A DNA stretch of 64,000 bases from Heterobilharzia americana (lineage: Eukaryota > Platyhelminthes > Trematoda > Strigeidida > Schistosomatidae). The notes under the pieces are model-generated. The model did no database searches. It worked only from the letters and a program-made list of their open reading frames with translations, and was not told the DNA's origin. This document shows, piece after piece, positions 51,101 through 56,700 of this stretch. The first letter of the stretch is position 1, and each line of letters begins with the position of its first letter. The translations under genes were made by a program, and so were the position numbers. The stretch is taken from contig OX104130.1 in assembly GCA_944470555.2 (NCBI GenBank), positions 50,129,491 to 50,193,490 on the forward strand. Direction: 5' to 3'.

Positions 51101-54100
51101 GAGGCACAGCACCGCAGGAAGTGTCTAGCTTTGTACGTTGTGCTGCTCGGATATTCACACTCTGATAGAAGAAGAAGCAAAAACACTTCTAAACACGATA
51201 ACTAAGAAACTGTAGTCGAAAGTCAAAGCCGATAACTATGACAGTGATAACGACACAGCATCCATTGACACATAGATTGCTGTGCAAAAGTTTAAGGACG
51301 TCTCACGACAAGCTGTAAGTCGGGCGTAGACTACCCACTAAGTTTGCTGATAGCGACTTGGAAAAAACTACACCAAGTAGGGTGAGGCGAGTATCTTCTG
51401 GTTCTCGCATCCCCAGAGCTGGTAGACCCAGTCTGAAAACTGCTGACCGTAAGACTAGGTCTACTTCAGATGAAAGAAACAGGAGTGAAGTGCTCTCAGT
51501 ATCAACGACGGAACCGTGCGGGCTGCAGGTCATACCCAGTTCGGCGACCCAATCATTGACAAGAACTAAACAGAATGGGATGCAAGTCCGTTCTGAGGCT
51601 TTCAGCGTCAAGGTCACTGGACTAGGCTTTAGTAAACCTTGCATACCCAACTCTGGAAAATGACAAGTAACCAAGTCTAAACGGAATGCTAAGAAGCCAA
51701 TAACGGTCACCGAACCAGCTATCATCGCTCCACAGAGCAAACACAAAGTAGAGATCCTTGACAGGTCCGTAATCTCCCACAGAGTGAAAGAAAGAAGAGA
51801 CCCGGAACCACGTAAACGTTTTAAACATGACCTTGGCAAGGTACAAAGTTTGATAAACCAGTTTTTACCAGAAAACATGTCAGGAGTCACCCTACTCAAG
51901 ATATACTGAGTAGGAGAGAGCAAAATCTGAAAATAGGGGGTTTTCGTGCAGTGAGGTTTCGGCAACAAATGATACCAAAGCCGCTATGGATACGATGAAA
52001 ACTCATTTAAGTTGTTTCGTTGTCTTGTACACAAATGCAAGTAGTCTCTTAAACAAGTGGACTGAGCTTAGTAATGTGATAAGCAACGAAAGCCCTGACA
52101 TCATTGCTATCTCAGAAACTTGGTTCTCTTCTTGGATCAGTGACTGAAATACACTTACGAGGATTCATCCCTTTTACAAGTGACGGGTTAGCACGCAAAG
52201 GTGGTGGTGTCATCTTTTACGTTAAGAATACCTTAACTGTAAAAGCCATAGAAACAGTTGCACACAAAAGTGCGACATGTGAAATGCTGCACTGCCAACT
52301 AAAATGAAAGGGGCAAGGTGTTAACGTAATCGTGATATAACGAAGTCCTGAATGTGATGCAGCAGACTTCCTCCTGAATAAGCTGACCCTCTGAACAGAT
52401 AAATACCGATTTCTAGTTGTAGCAGAATTCAACGCACCATCAGTTGACTGAGATAGACTAACAACAAAAGCACCACGTAATTCGTTTGACCACAGGTTAG
52501 TGGGAACATCAATTTCCTTAGCCCTCATACAGCACATTAGGACACCAACCAGATATAATCATCAGCATGCTCCATCAGTTCTGGACTTAGTATTCTCACA
52601 TACAGACGACACATGCTTCATCCTGCACCTAGCACCCCTTGGTAAAAGTGATCATGCTGTGATCATCTTCAGATTCCCAGCAGACGTCTTGTGCCAGGCC
52701 GATGCCTCAGCTATGCTCAACATATGGAAAACGAATGTGGAAGCTATTAACCTGGCAGTCTCTTCGGAGGACTGGACAGTCAAGCCAGAAGCCTCAGTTG
52801 AAGGTGCATGGTGCTCCTTCAAACAGTTATATGCATGAGTGACCCAACCGTTCATTCCGTGGACTGTCCCGAGGGGACGGAAACACTGCCCTCCATGGAT
52901 AAACCACGAAATCTGAATCTTGCTACGACGTAAGAAAAAGTGTTGGGGTCTTGCCACCCACCTCGGTACACTCGAAGTGGTGAAGCATGACAAAGAAGCT
53001 CGCAATAAATGTATGGCTGCTATCCACCGGTCTCGAATATGCTCTGAAACACGTCTTGCCCAGGCTGCATTGCAACATCCAAAGAGGTTATTTTCCTTTA
53101 TGAACTACAGAAACAAGATGTGTCGTGGTATACCCATCCCAATCAATGGGACCAAAACTGACTGTTTGATTGAGGACGATGAGGAAAAAGCAGAAGCCAC
53201 GGTTGGATATTTTGCTGAAGTCTTTACACAGGAATCTTTTGTGAACACGTATCCAATAGTCAAAACATTGACATCCAACAGAATAAACTCCGTGGACATA
53301 GATCGCAATGATGTATTTCCGATATTAAGCAATCTCGACGTGTAGAAATCAACGGGACCGGATGCGCTGTACCTAAGGCTCCTCACGGAGCTTGCACTTT
53401 ATGTAGCCAGCCCATTGACTACTATATTCAGACTGTCTCTCAGTGAAGGCATACTCCCCTATGACTGGAAGGATGCCATAGTAACACCTATCCACAAGCC
53501 AGGTTCTAGGCAGCTCCCATCAAACTACAGACCGATAAGTTTGACTAGTACTGTAGTGGAAATCCTAGAAAGAGTAATCTAGAAATCCATTATAGTTCAC
53601 CTAGAGAGCAACACTCTATTGTCTCGTTCATAGCACGGTTTTCGTAGGAATTTCTCTCGCTTGACGAACCTCCTTACAGCCAGAGAAAGTTGGGTTAAGC
53701 CTAAAGATGATAGGATACCGCTAGATGTCATTTTCATTGACTTTAGTAAGGCGTCCGACAAAGTACCACATTCAAGGTTGCTAGGGAAACTGGAAAGTTT
53801 TGGAATCACTGGCAGTCTGCTCTCATGGATAAGAGACTTTCTTGTTGGTAGAAGACAAACAGTTAGGATCAATTCTCAACTCTTCACTTGGAAGTCGATG
53901 GAGAATGGAGTGCCACAAGGCACAGTCCTGGGCCCCCTGCTGTTTCTCCTATACATAAATGACCTGCCAAATATCACGAGCTCCCCTATGGTTCTCTATG
54001 CTGATGATGTGAAAATCTGGCGGGAAATTAAGAACGATGAGGATATACGTATGTAAATGTGTGAGCATGCACTCGGAGCACACACACACACAGCAACACC

Positions 54101-55581
54101 TACGATATTGATGGGACTCCTTTATTGTCATTACTGACCCACAATGACCTAGGAGTCACAGTGAGTTATGACTTGAAAACCACGGCTCACTGTCGATTGG
54201 TAGCAGCTCGGAGTTTTAGGACTCTCTAGGCACTACGCAGAACGTTCACGAAAATAAGTGGTGACATGTTCACCATCTCATACACATCCTTAGTTAGGTA
54301 TAAATTAGAAAACTGTAAACAGGTGGCTAATCTTTGTCTGAAAGGTGACGCAGACCTTCTAGAAACAGTTCAGAGGGCAACCACTCGTATGGTTCCCGCG
54401 ATGGCTGGCCTCACCTATGAAGACCGACTTAAGGAGCTGAACCTCTTTACTTTGTCCTATCCCAGACAGAGCGGAGACCTAATCATGCTATACAGGATTC
54501 TAAGAAATGACTTTGGACCTGATCTATCTTCTCTTTTCCTTCCCACTAGGTCAAAACACCTCAGAGGACATAGTAGAAGACTACAACAGCAACGGACGAA
54601 CATAGTCTCCGCAGAGTACTGGTTCTCGCGTCGAGTAGTCAACACCTGGAACCGACTCCCAGAAGTGGTGTCCGCATCACCCACTGACTCGTTCAAAAAG
54701 GGGTGGGAAAAGTACGGAAATCTACTGCAAAAGGATTAATATAGGCTCCTATCCTCAAACAACAAATCTAAATCTGAAAAACTAAACACCATGAGATTCA
54801 CTTTGGTGTATGGACTTCAAACAATTTCAATCTATCATCTACGACAAACACCAGTAGGAACTGTTTGTGTTTTGAGTTTGAGCCAAACTGTTTGTCTGAG
54901 TGTGAGCCGCAAATTTCTTGTCGATGTAAGTTGCTATGTTCCAAATACGGCAGCATATGGAACGTTCAAAACACTACTACAGTTACCAATGATCGGGCAT
55001 ACTGATACAAAATATTTCCGTAGTAAGGGATGCCAAAACTGCTGACGTTTCCTAGGAAACTTTTGTACAAACAATTACCAGTGTACTTGACATAATTGAA
55101 TTCAAAACCAAACCGTTTCAGTGTTTCATGTGATAGTAGTGACATTACTAATTAACTAGCGAAACACTAAGTCATTAGAAAAACCAGTAAGTTTAAAAAC
55201 ACATGTGTCCACTTAATAGTTCACAACAAGGACACAACATGCAGTTAATTATTCATGAATGTGTTTAAACACGGGAATAGATCGAATTCATAAGCATTAT
55301 CCATGTTCATAAGAAGTCAATAGTCATTAACATACCTTTACTTGCTCAGAAATGGGATGATTTAGAAAACCCGTCGTATATTCAACAGAAAACTGTAATT
55401 TGGTGTTCACTGTACTTCGTTTAGATCGAGAACTTGGAGAAGAAAAAGCATGAATCTTAATTTTGCATATTATTAAAAGCGTTCTTACTAAACGCGTATT
55501 CTGAGGGACCCTGCAGATATGCTCTGAAAGGCAAACCGTCAAGAAAAGTACCAATATGAAAATGCTTTTGAGAAGTTTCAT
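13419..55581 (-). CDS. Leishmanolysin-like metallopeptidase (invadolysin, family M8), 14 exons placed
   Basis: Secreted or surface zinc endopeptidase. In schistosomes members of this family are cercarial and larval secretory proteases; that role is family knowledge. Seen here: signal peptide, a possible furin-like RSKR site, HEMAH with GFS following in the next exon (two zinc His and the catalytic Glu), third zinc ligand in ARAHYNC, Met-turn DELMSG, and a Cys-rich C-terminal domain ending CPTCSGVC. All exons have GT/AG borders and compatible phases, giving about 557 codons, close to the usual family length. Exon blocks: 55336-55581, 44546-44631, 44013-44139, 41175-41344, 36934-37039, 35330-35451, 34524-34617, 29859-29966, 29526-29602, 26878-26988, 25232-25448, 14531-14552, 14328-14458, 13419-13572. 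Odd points: a frameshift in the last placed exon, a 56-bp intron-like segment in exon 1, and a terminal exon with stop codon that was not located. The locus may be a functional gene with sequence errors or a young pseudogene. Confidence 0.88.
14328..14458 (-). CDS. Invadolysin exon 13
   Basis: A 131-bp exon with an excellent ATTATTTTCAG acceptor and GTAAGA donor. [14 protein letters not shown] matches the 'n...e.yG..SrCf' block, and SCHK matches the 'GxCY' Cys. Phase 1 in, phase 0 out. Confidence 0.9.
14531..14552 (-). CDS. Invadolysin exon 12: 22-nt micro-exon
   Basis: Only 22 nt (7 codons plus one base). Preceded by TTTGCTGTAG and followed by GTAAAT. It is the only candidate found that converts the phase 0 end of exon 11 to the phase 1 start required by exon 13, and it makes an Asn-Ser-Ser glycosylation-type site across the junction. 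It lies 72 bp upstream of exon 13 but 10.7 kb from exon 11. The call rests on phase and splice sites, not on family sequence conservation. Confidence 0.6.
15870..16600 (+). mobile_element. Penelope-like element fragment with GIY-YIG endonuclease
   Basis: Three overlapping open pieces (15893-16108, 16053-16247, 16303-16536) form one decayed PLE 3' half. [19 protein letters not shown] and the following [10 protein letters not shown] match the RT-end linker. [15 protein letters not shown] follows. [17 protein letters not shown] is a recognisable GIY-YIG core (Cys pair, then GYIGR), ending [13 protein letters not shown]. Frameshifts near 16070 and 16290. A different PLE lineage from the copy at 30.5 kb judging by residue differences. 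Confidence 0.8.
16610..18460. other. Intronic sequence, nothing recognised
   Basis: Part of the 10.7-kb intron 11 of the invadolysin gene. No exon-like piece with matching phase was found and no repeat family was recognised. Confidence 0.4.
18470..20692 (+). mobile_element. Decayed near full-length RTE-like retrotransposon
   Basis: Same family as the copies at 4.1-5.0 kb and 35.7-36.4 kb but far older. The 5' end has [20 protein letters not shown] and [15 protein letters not shown] (APE endonuclease). Most of the endonuclease core is lost. RT remnants follow from about 19020 ([17 protein letters not shown]) through 19500 ([14 protein letters not shown] across shifts). The final coding block near 20480-20650 corresponds to the [18 protein letters not shown] region, with a short (AAT)n tail at 20680. 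Oriented opposite to the host gene. Confidence 0.8.
20693..22085. other. Intronic sequence with unassigned minus-strand open frames
   Basis: Open stretches on the minus strand at 21346-21528 and about 21550-21700 (includes [20 protein letters not shown]) are longer than their surroundings would suggest, but match no family I recognise and lack a supported exon structure. Confidence 0.3.
22095..23420 (-). mobile_element. Penelope-like element: RT plus GIY-YIG endonuclease
   Basis: The most complete PLE in the window. From right to left: [19 protein letters not shown] (about 23300-23360); the RT block [19 protein letters not shown] and then [15 protein letters not shown], corresponding to the RT catalytic box but with IND where PLEs have [24 protein letters not shown] (22806-23207); the linker [20 protein letters not shown] (22557-22745); and a GIY-YIG domain [19 protein letters not shown] ending [15 protein letters not shown] (22100-22537). 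Frames are broken at about 23210, 22790 and 22540. Inactive: the catalytic Asp pair and the YIG motif are altered. Confidence 0.88.
23880..23998 (-). mobile_element. tRNA-derived SINE, second family
   Basis: The minus strand carries TGTGGCTCGGACTAGGGAGT (A-box-like) then GTGGGTGACTGGTTCGAAAC (B-box), and a body with CTACCAAGGTTTTGGCAGCC. The same blocks recur at 25830-26010. Confidence 0.65.
25232..25448 (-). CDS. Invadolysin exon 11
   Basis: A 217-bp exon, acceptor GTTTTGCAG, donor GTAAAT. The [20 protein letters not shown] and LNDRCPIYR motifs match the Cys-rich domain that follows the Met-turn in M8 peptidases. It ends in phase 0. Confidence 0.93.
25830..26010 (-). mobile_element. tRNA-derived SINE, second family
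   Basis: Minus strand: CTGTGACTCACTGGTTCAAG then GGTGGGTCATGAGTTTGAAC (B-box) and CTACCGAGGTTTGGGTAGTC. Homologous to the copy at 23880-23998. Confidence 0.65.
26878..26988 (-). CDS. Invadolysin exon 10
   Basis: A 111-bp exon with acceptor AATTACAG and donor GTATGT. It encodes [20 protein letters not shown], the invariant 'GWY.vny...a...WGkn.GC' block, then a Cys pair region ending KIA plus AC. An NMS glycosylation-type site is present. Confidence 0.93.
27030..27160 (+). repeat. Dispersed repeat, copy 1
   Basis: TAAAACTTGGACACTGTGGT and the following AATTCCATGTTAGAT match 31725-31800 in the same orientation. No coding content. Unnamed family. Confidence 0.55.
27225..27385 (+). mobile_element. 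Sm-alpha-type SINE with hammerhead ribozyme, copy 1
   Basis: A tRNA-derived head with a B-box-like TAGTTTGAGTCCTAATGG, then the Sm-alpha body with a hammerhead motif, ending in CTACTAGCCACCATTCATCAT. The 5' head is partly lost. Schistosome Sm-alpha SINEs are known to encode hammerhead ribozymes; this assignment rests on the body sequence and ribozyme core. Confidence 0.8.
27309..27356 (+). ncRNA. Hammerhead ribozyme motif (core conserved)
   Basis: CTGACGA at 27317-27323 (fits CUGANGA), helix II TTCC/GGGA, GAAAC at 27338-27342, and a GUC cleavage triplet at 27347-27349 followed by CTGGAT. That segment pairs with ATCCAT upstream except for one mismatch at the base of helix I. All core residues of the family appear present, so in vitro self-cleavage is plausible. 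Confidence 0.8.
27520..27705 (+). mobile_element. Sm-alpha-type SINE with decayed hammerhead, copy 2
   Basis: Head with AACTCGGTGGTCTAGTGGAT (A-box) and TCGAGTTCGAGTCTTAGTGG (B-box), then the same body as the copy 300 bp upstream, ending CTGCTAGCCACTATCCATCAT. Direct tandem arrangement with copy 1. Confidence 0.85.
27625..27675 (+). ncRNA. Hammerhead ribozyme motif, probably inactive
   Basis: CTGACGA is kept at 27633-27639, but the GAAAC box reads AAAAC and helix II pairing is weakened (GTTT against GCAC). Loss of the conserved G should abolish or strongly reduce cleavage. Confidence 0.65.
29526..29602 (-). CDS. Invadolysin exon 9: Met-turn
   Basis: A 77-bp exon found by searching the gap between exons 8 and 10 for the missing phase 0 to phase 2 piece. 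Acceptor ATATTTTAG, donor GTAATG (a weaker donor). It encodes DELMSG, the Met-turn under the zinc site, and ends LTLAYFQDS plus GG. The next exon completes the Gly and continues WYNVN. Confidence 0.9.
29859..29966 (-). CDS. Invadolysin exon 8: third zinc ligand
   Basis: A 108-bp exon (36 codons, phase 0 both sides), acceptor CTTCTACAG, donor [18 protein letters not shown] holds the third zinc-binding His. It is followed by the EVENDGG and VHFEKR motifs, the family's 'E..gg.gt..sHWEkR'. Confidence 0.93.
30500..31260 (+). mobile_element. Penelope-like element 3' fragment with GIY-YIG endonuclease
   Basis: The plus-strand GIY-YIG domain is well kept: [20 protein letters not shown] then [14 protein letters not shown] (about 30640-30735). 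One shift leads into [20 protein letters not shown] and a [12 protein letters not shown] tail near 30900. Non-coding tail to about 31260 includes ATACAACCAAGACCATCCA. Upstream RT is missing. Lies in invadolysin intron 7, opposite strand. Confidence 0.82.
31715..31830 (+). repeat. Dispersed repeat, copy 2
   Basis: TAAAACTTGGGCGCTGTGGT followed by AATTCCATATTAGAT and a CAGTGATA-rich end, parallel to 27030-27160. A short hairpin, GCAGTGATA / TATCACTGC, lies at about 31791-31818. Confidence 0.55.
32690..32920 (+). mobile_element. tRNA-derived SINE within terminal inverted repeats
   Basis: Good Pol III promoter boxes: TTGGCTCAATGGTAACGCGC (A-box) and GCGGGTTCGATCCCTGGCGG (B-box). The body has GAGTCCCATACTAGGACGAAACAG. 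It is flanked by an inverted repeat of about 48 bp: CATCAGTTGGAGGAACAAAG on the left against CTTTGTTCTTCCAACTGATG on the right, so the unit is a foldback. Best-preserved member of the family also seen at 9.8-10.3 kb. Confidence 0.8.
32930..34520. other. Intron 7 sequence, nothing recognised
   Basis: No coding exon with suitable phase and no identified repeat. Plus-strand open stretch 34091-34327 is AT-driven and unassigned. Confidence 0.4.
34524..34617 (-). CDS. Invadolysin exon 7
   Basis: A 94-bp exon with acceptor TTTATTTAG and donor GTGAGT. It carries the TFQRTWVSA motif and ends NAFVLPNLL, equal to the 'v.tPnvl' segment just before the third zinc ligand. The phase is continuous with exon 6. 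Confidence 0.88.
35330..35451 (-). CDS. Invadolysin exon 6
   Basis: A 122-bp exon starting exactly with GFS, the glycine turn after the zinc helix. It then runs through [15 protein letters not shown], the family's 'f.rd.nG.prtpr' stretch. Acceptor CTTATAG, donor GTAAGT. Phase 0 in, phase 2 out. Confidence 0.92.
35640..35711 (+). mobile_element. SINE fragment abutting an RTE tail
   Basis: CGTGGGTGCGCAATACTGAGGAGTCCTA equals the body of the 32.7-kb SINE family over about 30 bp (given here as CGTGGGTGCG and GAGGAGTCCTA), then stops exactly where the (AAT)n tail of the minus-strand RTE copy begins. Confidence 0.65.
35712..36398 (-). mobile_element. 5'-truncated RTE-like retrotransposon, young copy
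   Basis: Nearly identical at protein level to the 4.1-4.8 kb copy: [33 protein letters not shown] and [10 protein letters not shown], then the last block [18 protein letters not shown] ending SIRNPRD, followed by a short (TAA)n tail. Truncated just upstream of the NGRNLKEV segment. Same strand as the host gene, in intron 5. Confidence 0.9.
36934..37039 (-). CDS. Invadolysin exon 5: zinc-binding HExxH
   Basis: A 106-bp exon with a strong TTTTCAATTCAG acceptor and GTAAGT donor. It encodes [11 protein letters not shown], a family hallmark, then the catalytic helix with HEMAH (first two zinc ligands and general-base Glu). The exon ends in HAL, and the following exon supplies GFS, rebuilding the usual HExxHxxGFS order. 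Confidence 0.95.
37870..38120 (-). repeat. Left arm of a PLE-derived inverted repeat
   Basis: On the minus strand it includes CAACACCTAATACATACAGC, then GATTCAGCACCTGTTCCAGA and CACTAAGGAGGTGAGGAAAT. The same order occurs on the plus strand at 39655-39905. It lies just 3' of the PLE endonuclease piece at 38154-38470. Confidence 0.85.
38154..38470 (-). mobile_element. Penelope-like element fragment, GIY-YIG domain
   Basis: An 88-codon open stretch contains [11 protein letters not shown] upstream, then [19 protein letters not shown]. The latter is a GIY-YIG core with Trp and Tyr in place of the usual paired Cys and ICQ where YIGQ is expected. It ends [20 protein letters not shown] diverged third PLE lineage. 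Confidence 0.65.
38640..39010 (+). mobile_element. PLE-associated 3' tail-like sequence
   Basis: ACACTAAAGTTGGTGCCGAC and GTCTAGAAAGACGATGAAAG parallel the sequence at 31095-31130 behind the 30.5-kb PLE, and ACAACTAAAACCAGTAT parallels its end. No coding sequence is left. Confidence 0.5.
39085..39185 (-). mobile_element. tRNA-derived SINE head
   Basis: The minus strand reads CGCAGCTCAATTGGTAGAGC, a textbook A-box/D-arm, then CCCACTGGTTTGTATCC for the B-box/T-arm. The B-box is degenerate and no full cloverleaf is obtained, so a SINE is preferred over a tRNA gene. Confidence 0.6.
39655..39905 (+). repeat. Right arm of a PLE-derived inverted repeat
   Basis: Reverse complement of 37870-38120, high identity over about 250 bp, ending near TAAATCTAATAAATCAACT. 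The arms are separated by about 1.5 kb that holds PLE and SINE remnants. Confidence 0.85.
39910..41170. other. Intron 4 sequence, nothing recognised
   Basis: Open stretches at 40443-40736 (minus) and 40670-40882 (plus) have no recognisable family. Confidence 0.35.
41175..41344 (-). CDS. Invadolysin exon 4
   Basis: A 170-bp exon, acceptor TTTTTGTAG, donor GTAAAA, phase 0 in and phase 2 out. It encodes the [18 protein letters not shown] core strand, which corresponds to the 'g.gv...Dfi.yv.a' region of M8 enzymes, followed by PC and ALACQ. Confidence 0.88.
41350..44010. other. Intron 3 sequence, nothing recognised
   Basis: AT-rich. Small plus-strand open frames (42717-43004, 43274-43483) match no known family. 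Confidence 0.4.
44013..44139 (-). CDS. Invadolysin exon 3
   Basis: A 127-bp exon beginning after TTTAAAG and ending at GTAAGT. The phase matches exon 2 (one base completes the Arg codon). It carries Cys residues at [12 protein letters not shown] and TRCF. There is one N-glycosylation-type site (ENIT) and another in PNGT. The preceding intron is only 406 bp. Confidence 0.85.
44546..44631 (-). CDS. Invadolysin exon 2
   Basis: An 86-bp exon with acceptor TTTTGCAG and donor GTTAGA. It reads in phase 0 from exon 1 and ends two bases into a codon. It encodes the [15 protein letters not shown] segment, matching the family's conserved 'a..fWe.tL.V' helix before the catalytic domain. A 10.7-kb intron separates it from exon 1. 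Confidence 0.85.
45098..45154. repeat. (AT)n microsatellite
   Basis: 57 bp of uninterrupted AT dinucleotides in invadolysin intron 1. Confidence 0.97.
45650..45845 (-). mobile_element. Possible tRNA-derived SINE, second family
   Basis: The minus strand has GGCAGGTCACTGGTTCATAC followed by TACCTGGAGGTGGTCAGTG, parallel to the B-box and body of the copies at 23.9 and 25.9 kb. The A-box is not clear. Confidence 0.4.
46010..46110 (+). mobile_element. Degraded SINE body fragment
   Basis: GGAGTCCTATACAAGGAAAA and AATAGCTGTCCAATATTTTC align with the body of the 32.7-kb SINE (GAGTCCCATACTAGGACGAAACAGCTGTCC region). Confidence 0.55.
46120..50920. other. Intron 1 mosaic of unidentified old repeats
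   Basis: No gene assigned. About 46280-46380 and 47390-47460 share an old block (CATTTCCTATTACTCTTCCT against CACTTCGTATTACTCTCTGT, each followed by TTGTTCAAC). Open stretches at 48689-48886 (plus, contains [20 protein letters not shown]) and 49201-49389 (minus, contains [20 protein letters not shown]) could be mobile-element relics but are unassigned. A short (ATT)n tract lies at about 50110-50130. Confidence 0.35.
50930..54785 (+). mobile_element. CR1/Jockey-like non-LTR retrotransposon, nearly full length but decayed
   Basis: ORF1 region: a PHD-type zinc finger (CSFCYMVS, then [15 protein letters not shown], with the last pair LCTLCCS after a stop) at 50940-51170, followed by a basic, Ser/Thr-rich segment to about 51905 (contains [17 protein letters not shown]). 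ORF2: APE endonuclease start with [15 protein letters not shown] (about 52080) and [10 protein letters not shown] (52640). RT follows with [40 protein letters not shown] and an intact YADD (53661-54056). The C-terminal region at 54266-54739 has [25 protein letters not shown] and [13 protein letters not shown]. Several stops and frameshifts. It lies in invadolysin intron 1 on the opposite strand. Likely kin of schistosome SR1/CR1-like elements. Confidence 0.88.
55336..55581 (-). CDS. Invadolysin exon 1: signal peptide and propeptide
   Basis: Start chosen at the ATG at 55581 because it opens a classic signal peptide: MKLLK, then a hydrophobic run to about residue 19. This is followed by EHICRVP, resembling the His-x-Cys cysteine-switch region at the head of M8 propeptides. 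RSKR at residues 52-55 could be a propeptide cleavage site. The frame continues to ...SEQVK and a GTATGT donor, ending in phase 0. An upstream in-frame ATG at 55668 would destroy the signal peptide. Residues 31-50 look unlike the family and overlap an intron-like segment (55433-55488). Confidence 0.75.
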
Positions 55582-56332
55582 TTTCAAACATTTGTACATA
55601 TGCGAATCTACGCAAACCAATCCAGTTTTCGAAGTGCTTCTGAAGGACAAGCAACCAACAAAACACATTTAATGTTCAATATCTTTAAAGTGAACATGAC
55701 AAACTGACAGTTTTGAACTCTCTTGTCTGGACCTTCACGTTTAGTCAGCTCTCTCTCGTTTCACCCCTCCAGTGAGCATGAAAGCATTTTCTGCTTTCTG
55801 TGTTCGTCACGTCCATTAGCTAACAAATTCAGTTTATTTCATGAACTTTCAGCATTCAGCGATAAGGATAAAAAAGCCACCTATCCTGTGTTCATTCCTG
55901 GAACTAATATCGCCGTGAAGGCCTATTTTCACCTCGAATATGTTCACTGAAGAGGTTGGTACTCGTTGATGTTGCTTAATCATAATTTTCGAACTTCCTC
56001 AAGATAATCTTGAGAATAACCAACCCTATCAGAATACAAAATAACAGTACATTAGTGGTGGAGCTATCACTAAGGTAATGAATACCACCATGAGGCCAAA
56101 ACTTATCTTACGGGAAGATAATGGCAGTTAATTAAGTTGACTCAAACTGTCCTAAGTCACAAAGTTGAAAAAGACAGCCACAGATTAATCATGAGCTCCT
56201 TAAGTACACTCACATGTGACGTCGCCTCTCCCTAGACACAGACTAGCTGCCTCAATGAAGGACTCCAAGTAGCATCTCACCCATGCAGAATAGGCGATTT
56301 GAAAATATCCAGATCAAAACAGCTGAAAGCTC
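55582..56332. other. Putative upstream region of the invadolysin gene
   Basis: About 750 bp between the invadolysin start codon and the 5' end of a Gypsy relic. No TATA box or initiator can be assigned with confidence, and no coding sequence was recognised. If the gene is transcribed, its 5' UTR and core promoter should lie here. Confidence 0.35.
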
Positions 56333-56700
56333 TGCGTATATGGCGTAAAATAATTCTCCGAAATCAGTAACCTAAGGTTTAGAGGGATTCAACGCTGATG
56401 CTGACGTTCATTATTTTGAAGAGTGGGTCAAGCTATTAGCACACAGTCAGGCATATACACCATTTGGCGCGTTATCGTGTTACAGTGTATTGCCCGTACA
56501 CAATCCCCTTGCCATCTGGTCAAAACATACCAGTGCTTTGACACGATCTACCAATTACCTAGCCACTATATTGTGTTCTTTCTAGGTCTTGCACCCGTGG
56601 GTATCTTACAAGTGTGAAGAGTTTGTGGTTGACCTCTGCATCTGTCGAGTTCGCGCGTGGAAAACTCTTAAACTGATGGGTTTGTTTCCTGTGTACCTTT
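56333..56700 (+). repeat. Relic 5' LTR of the decayed Gypsy element
   Basis: Begins TGCGTATATGGCG (compare TGTAGCGTCATAC in the younger LTR) and aligns in patches to about 56700. The 3' border is uncertain. Confidence 0.6.

Noticed and set aside
51303..51968. 221-codon minus-strand protein
   Set aside because: Antisense shadow of ORF1 of the CR1-like element; the plus strand carries the recognisable domains.
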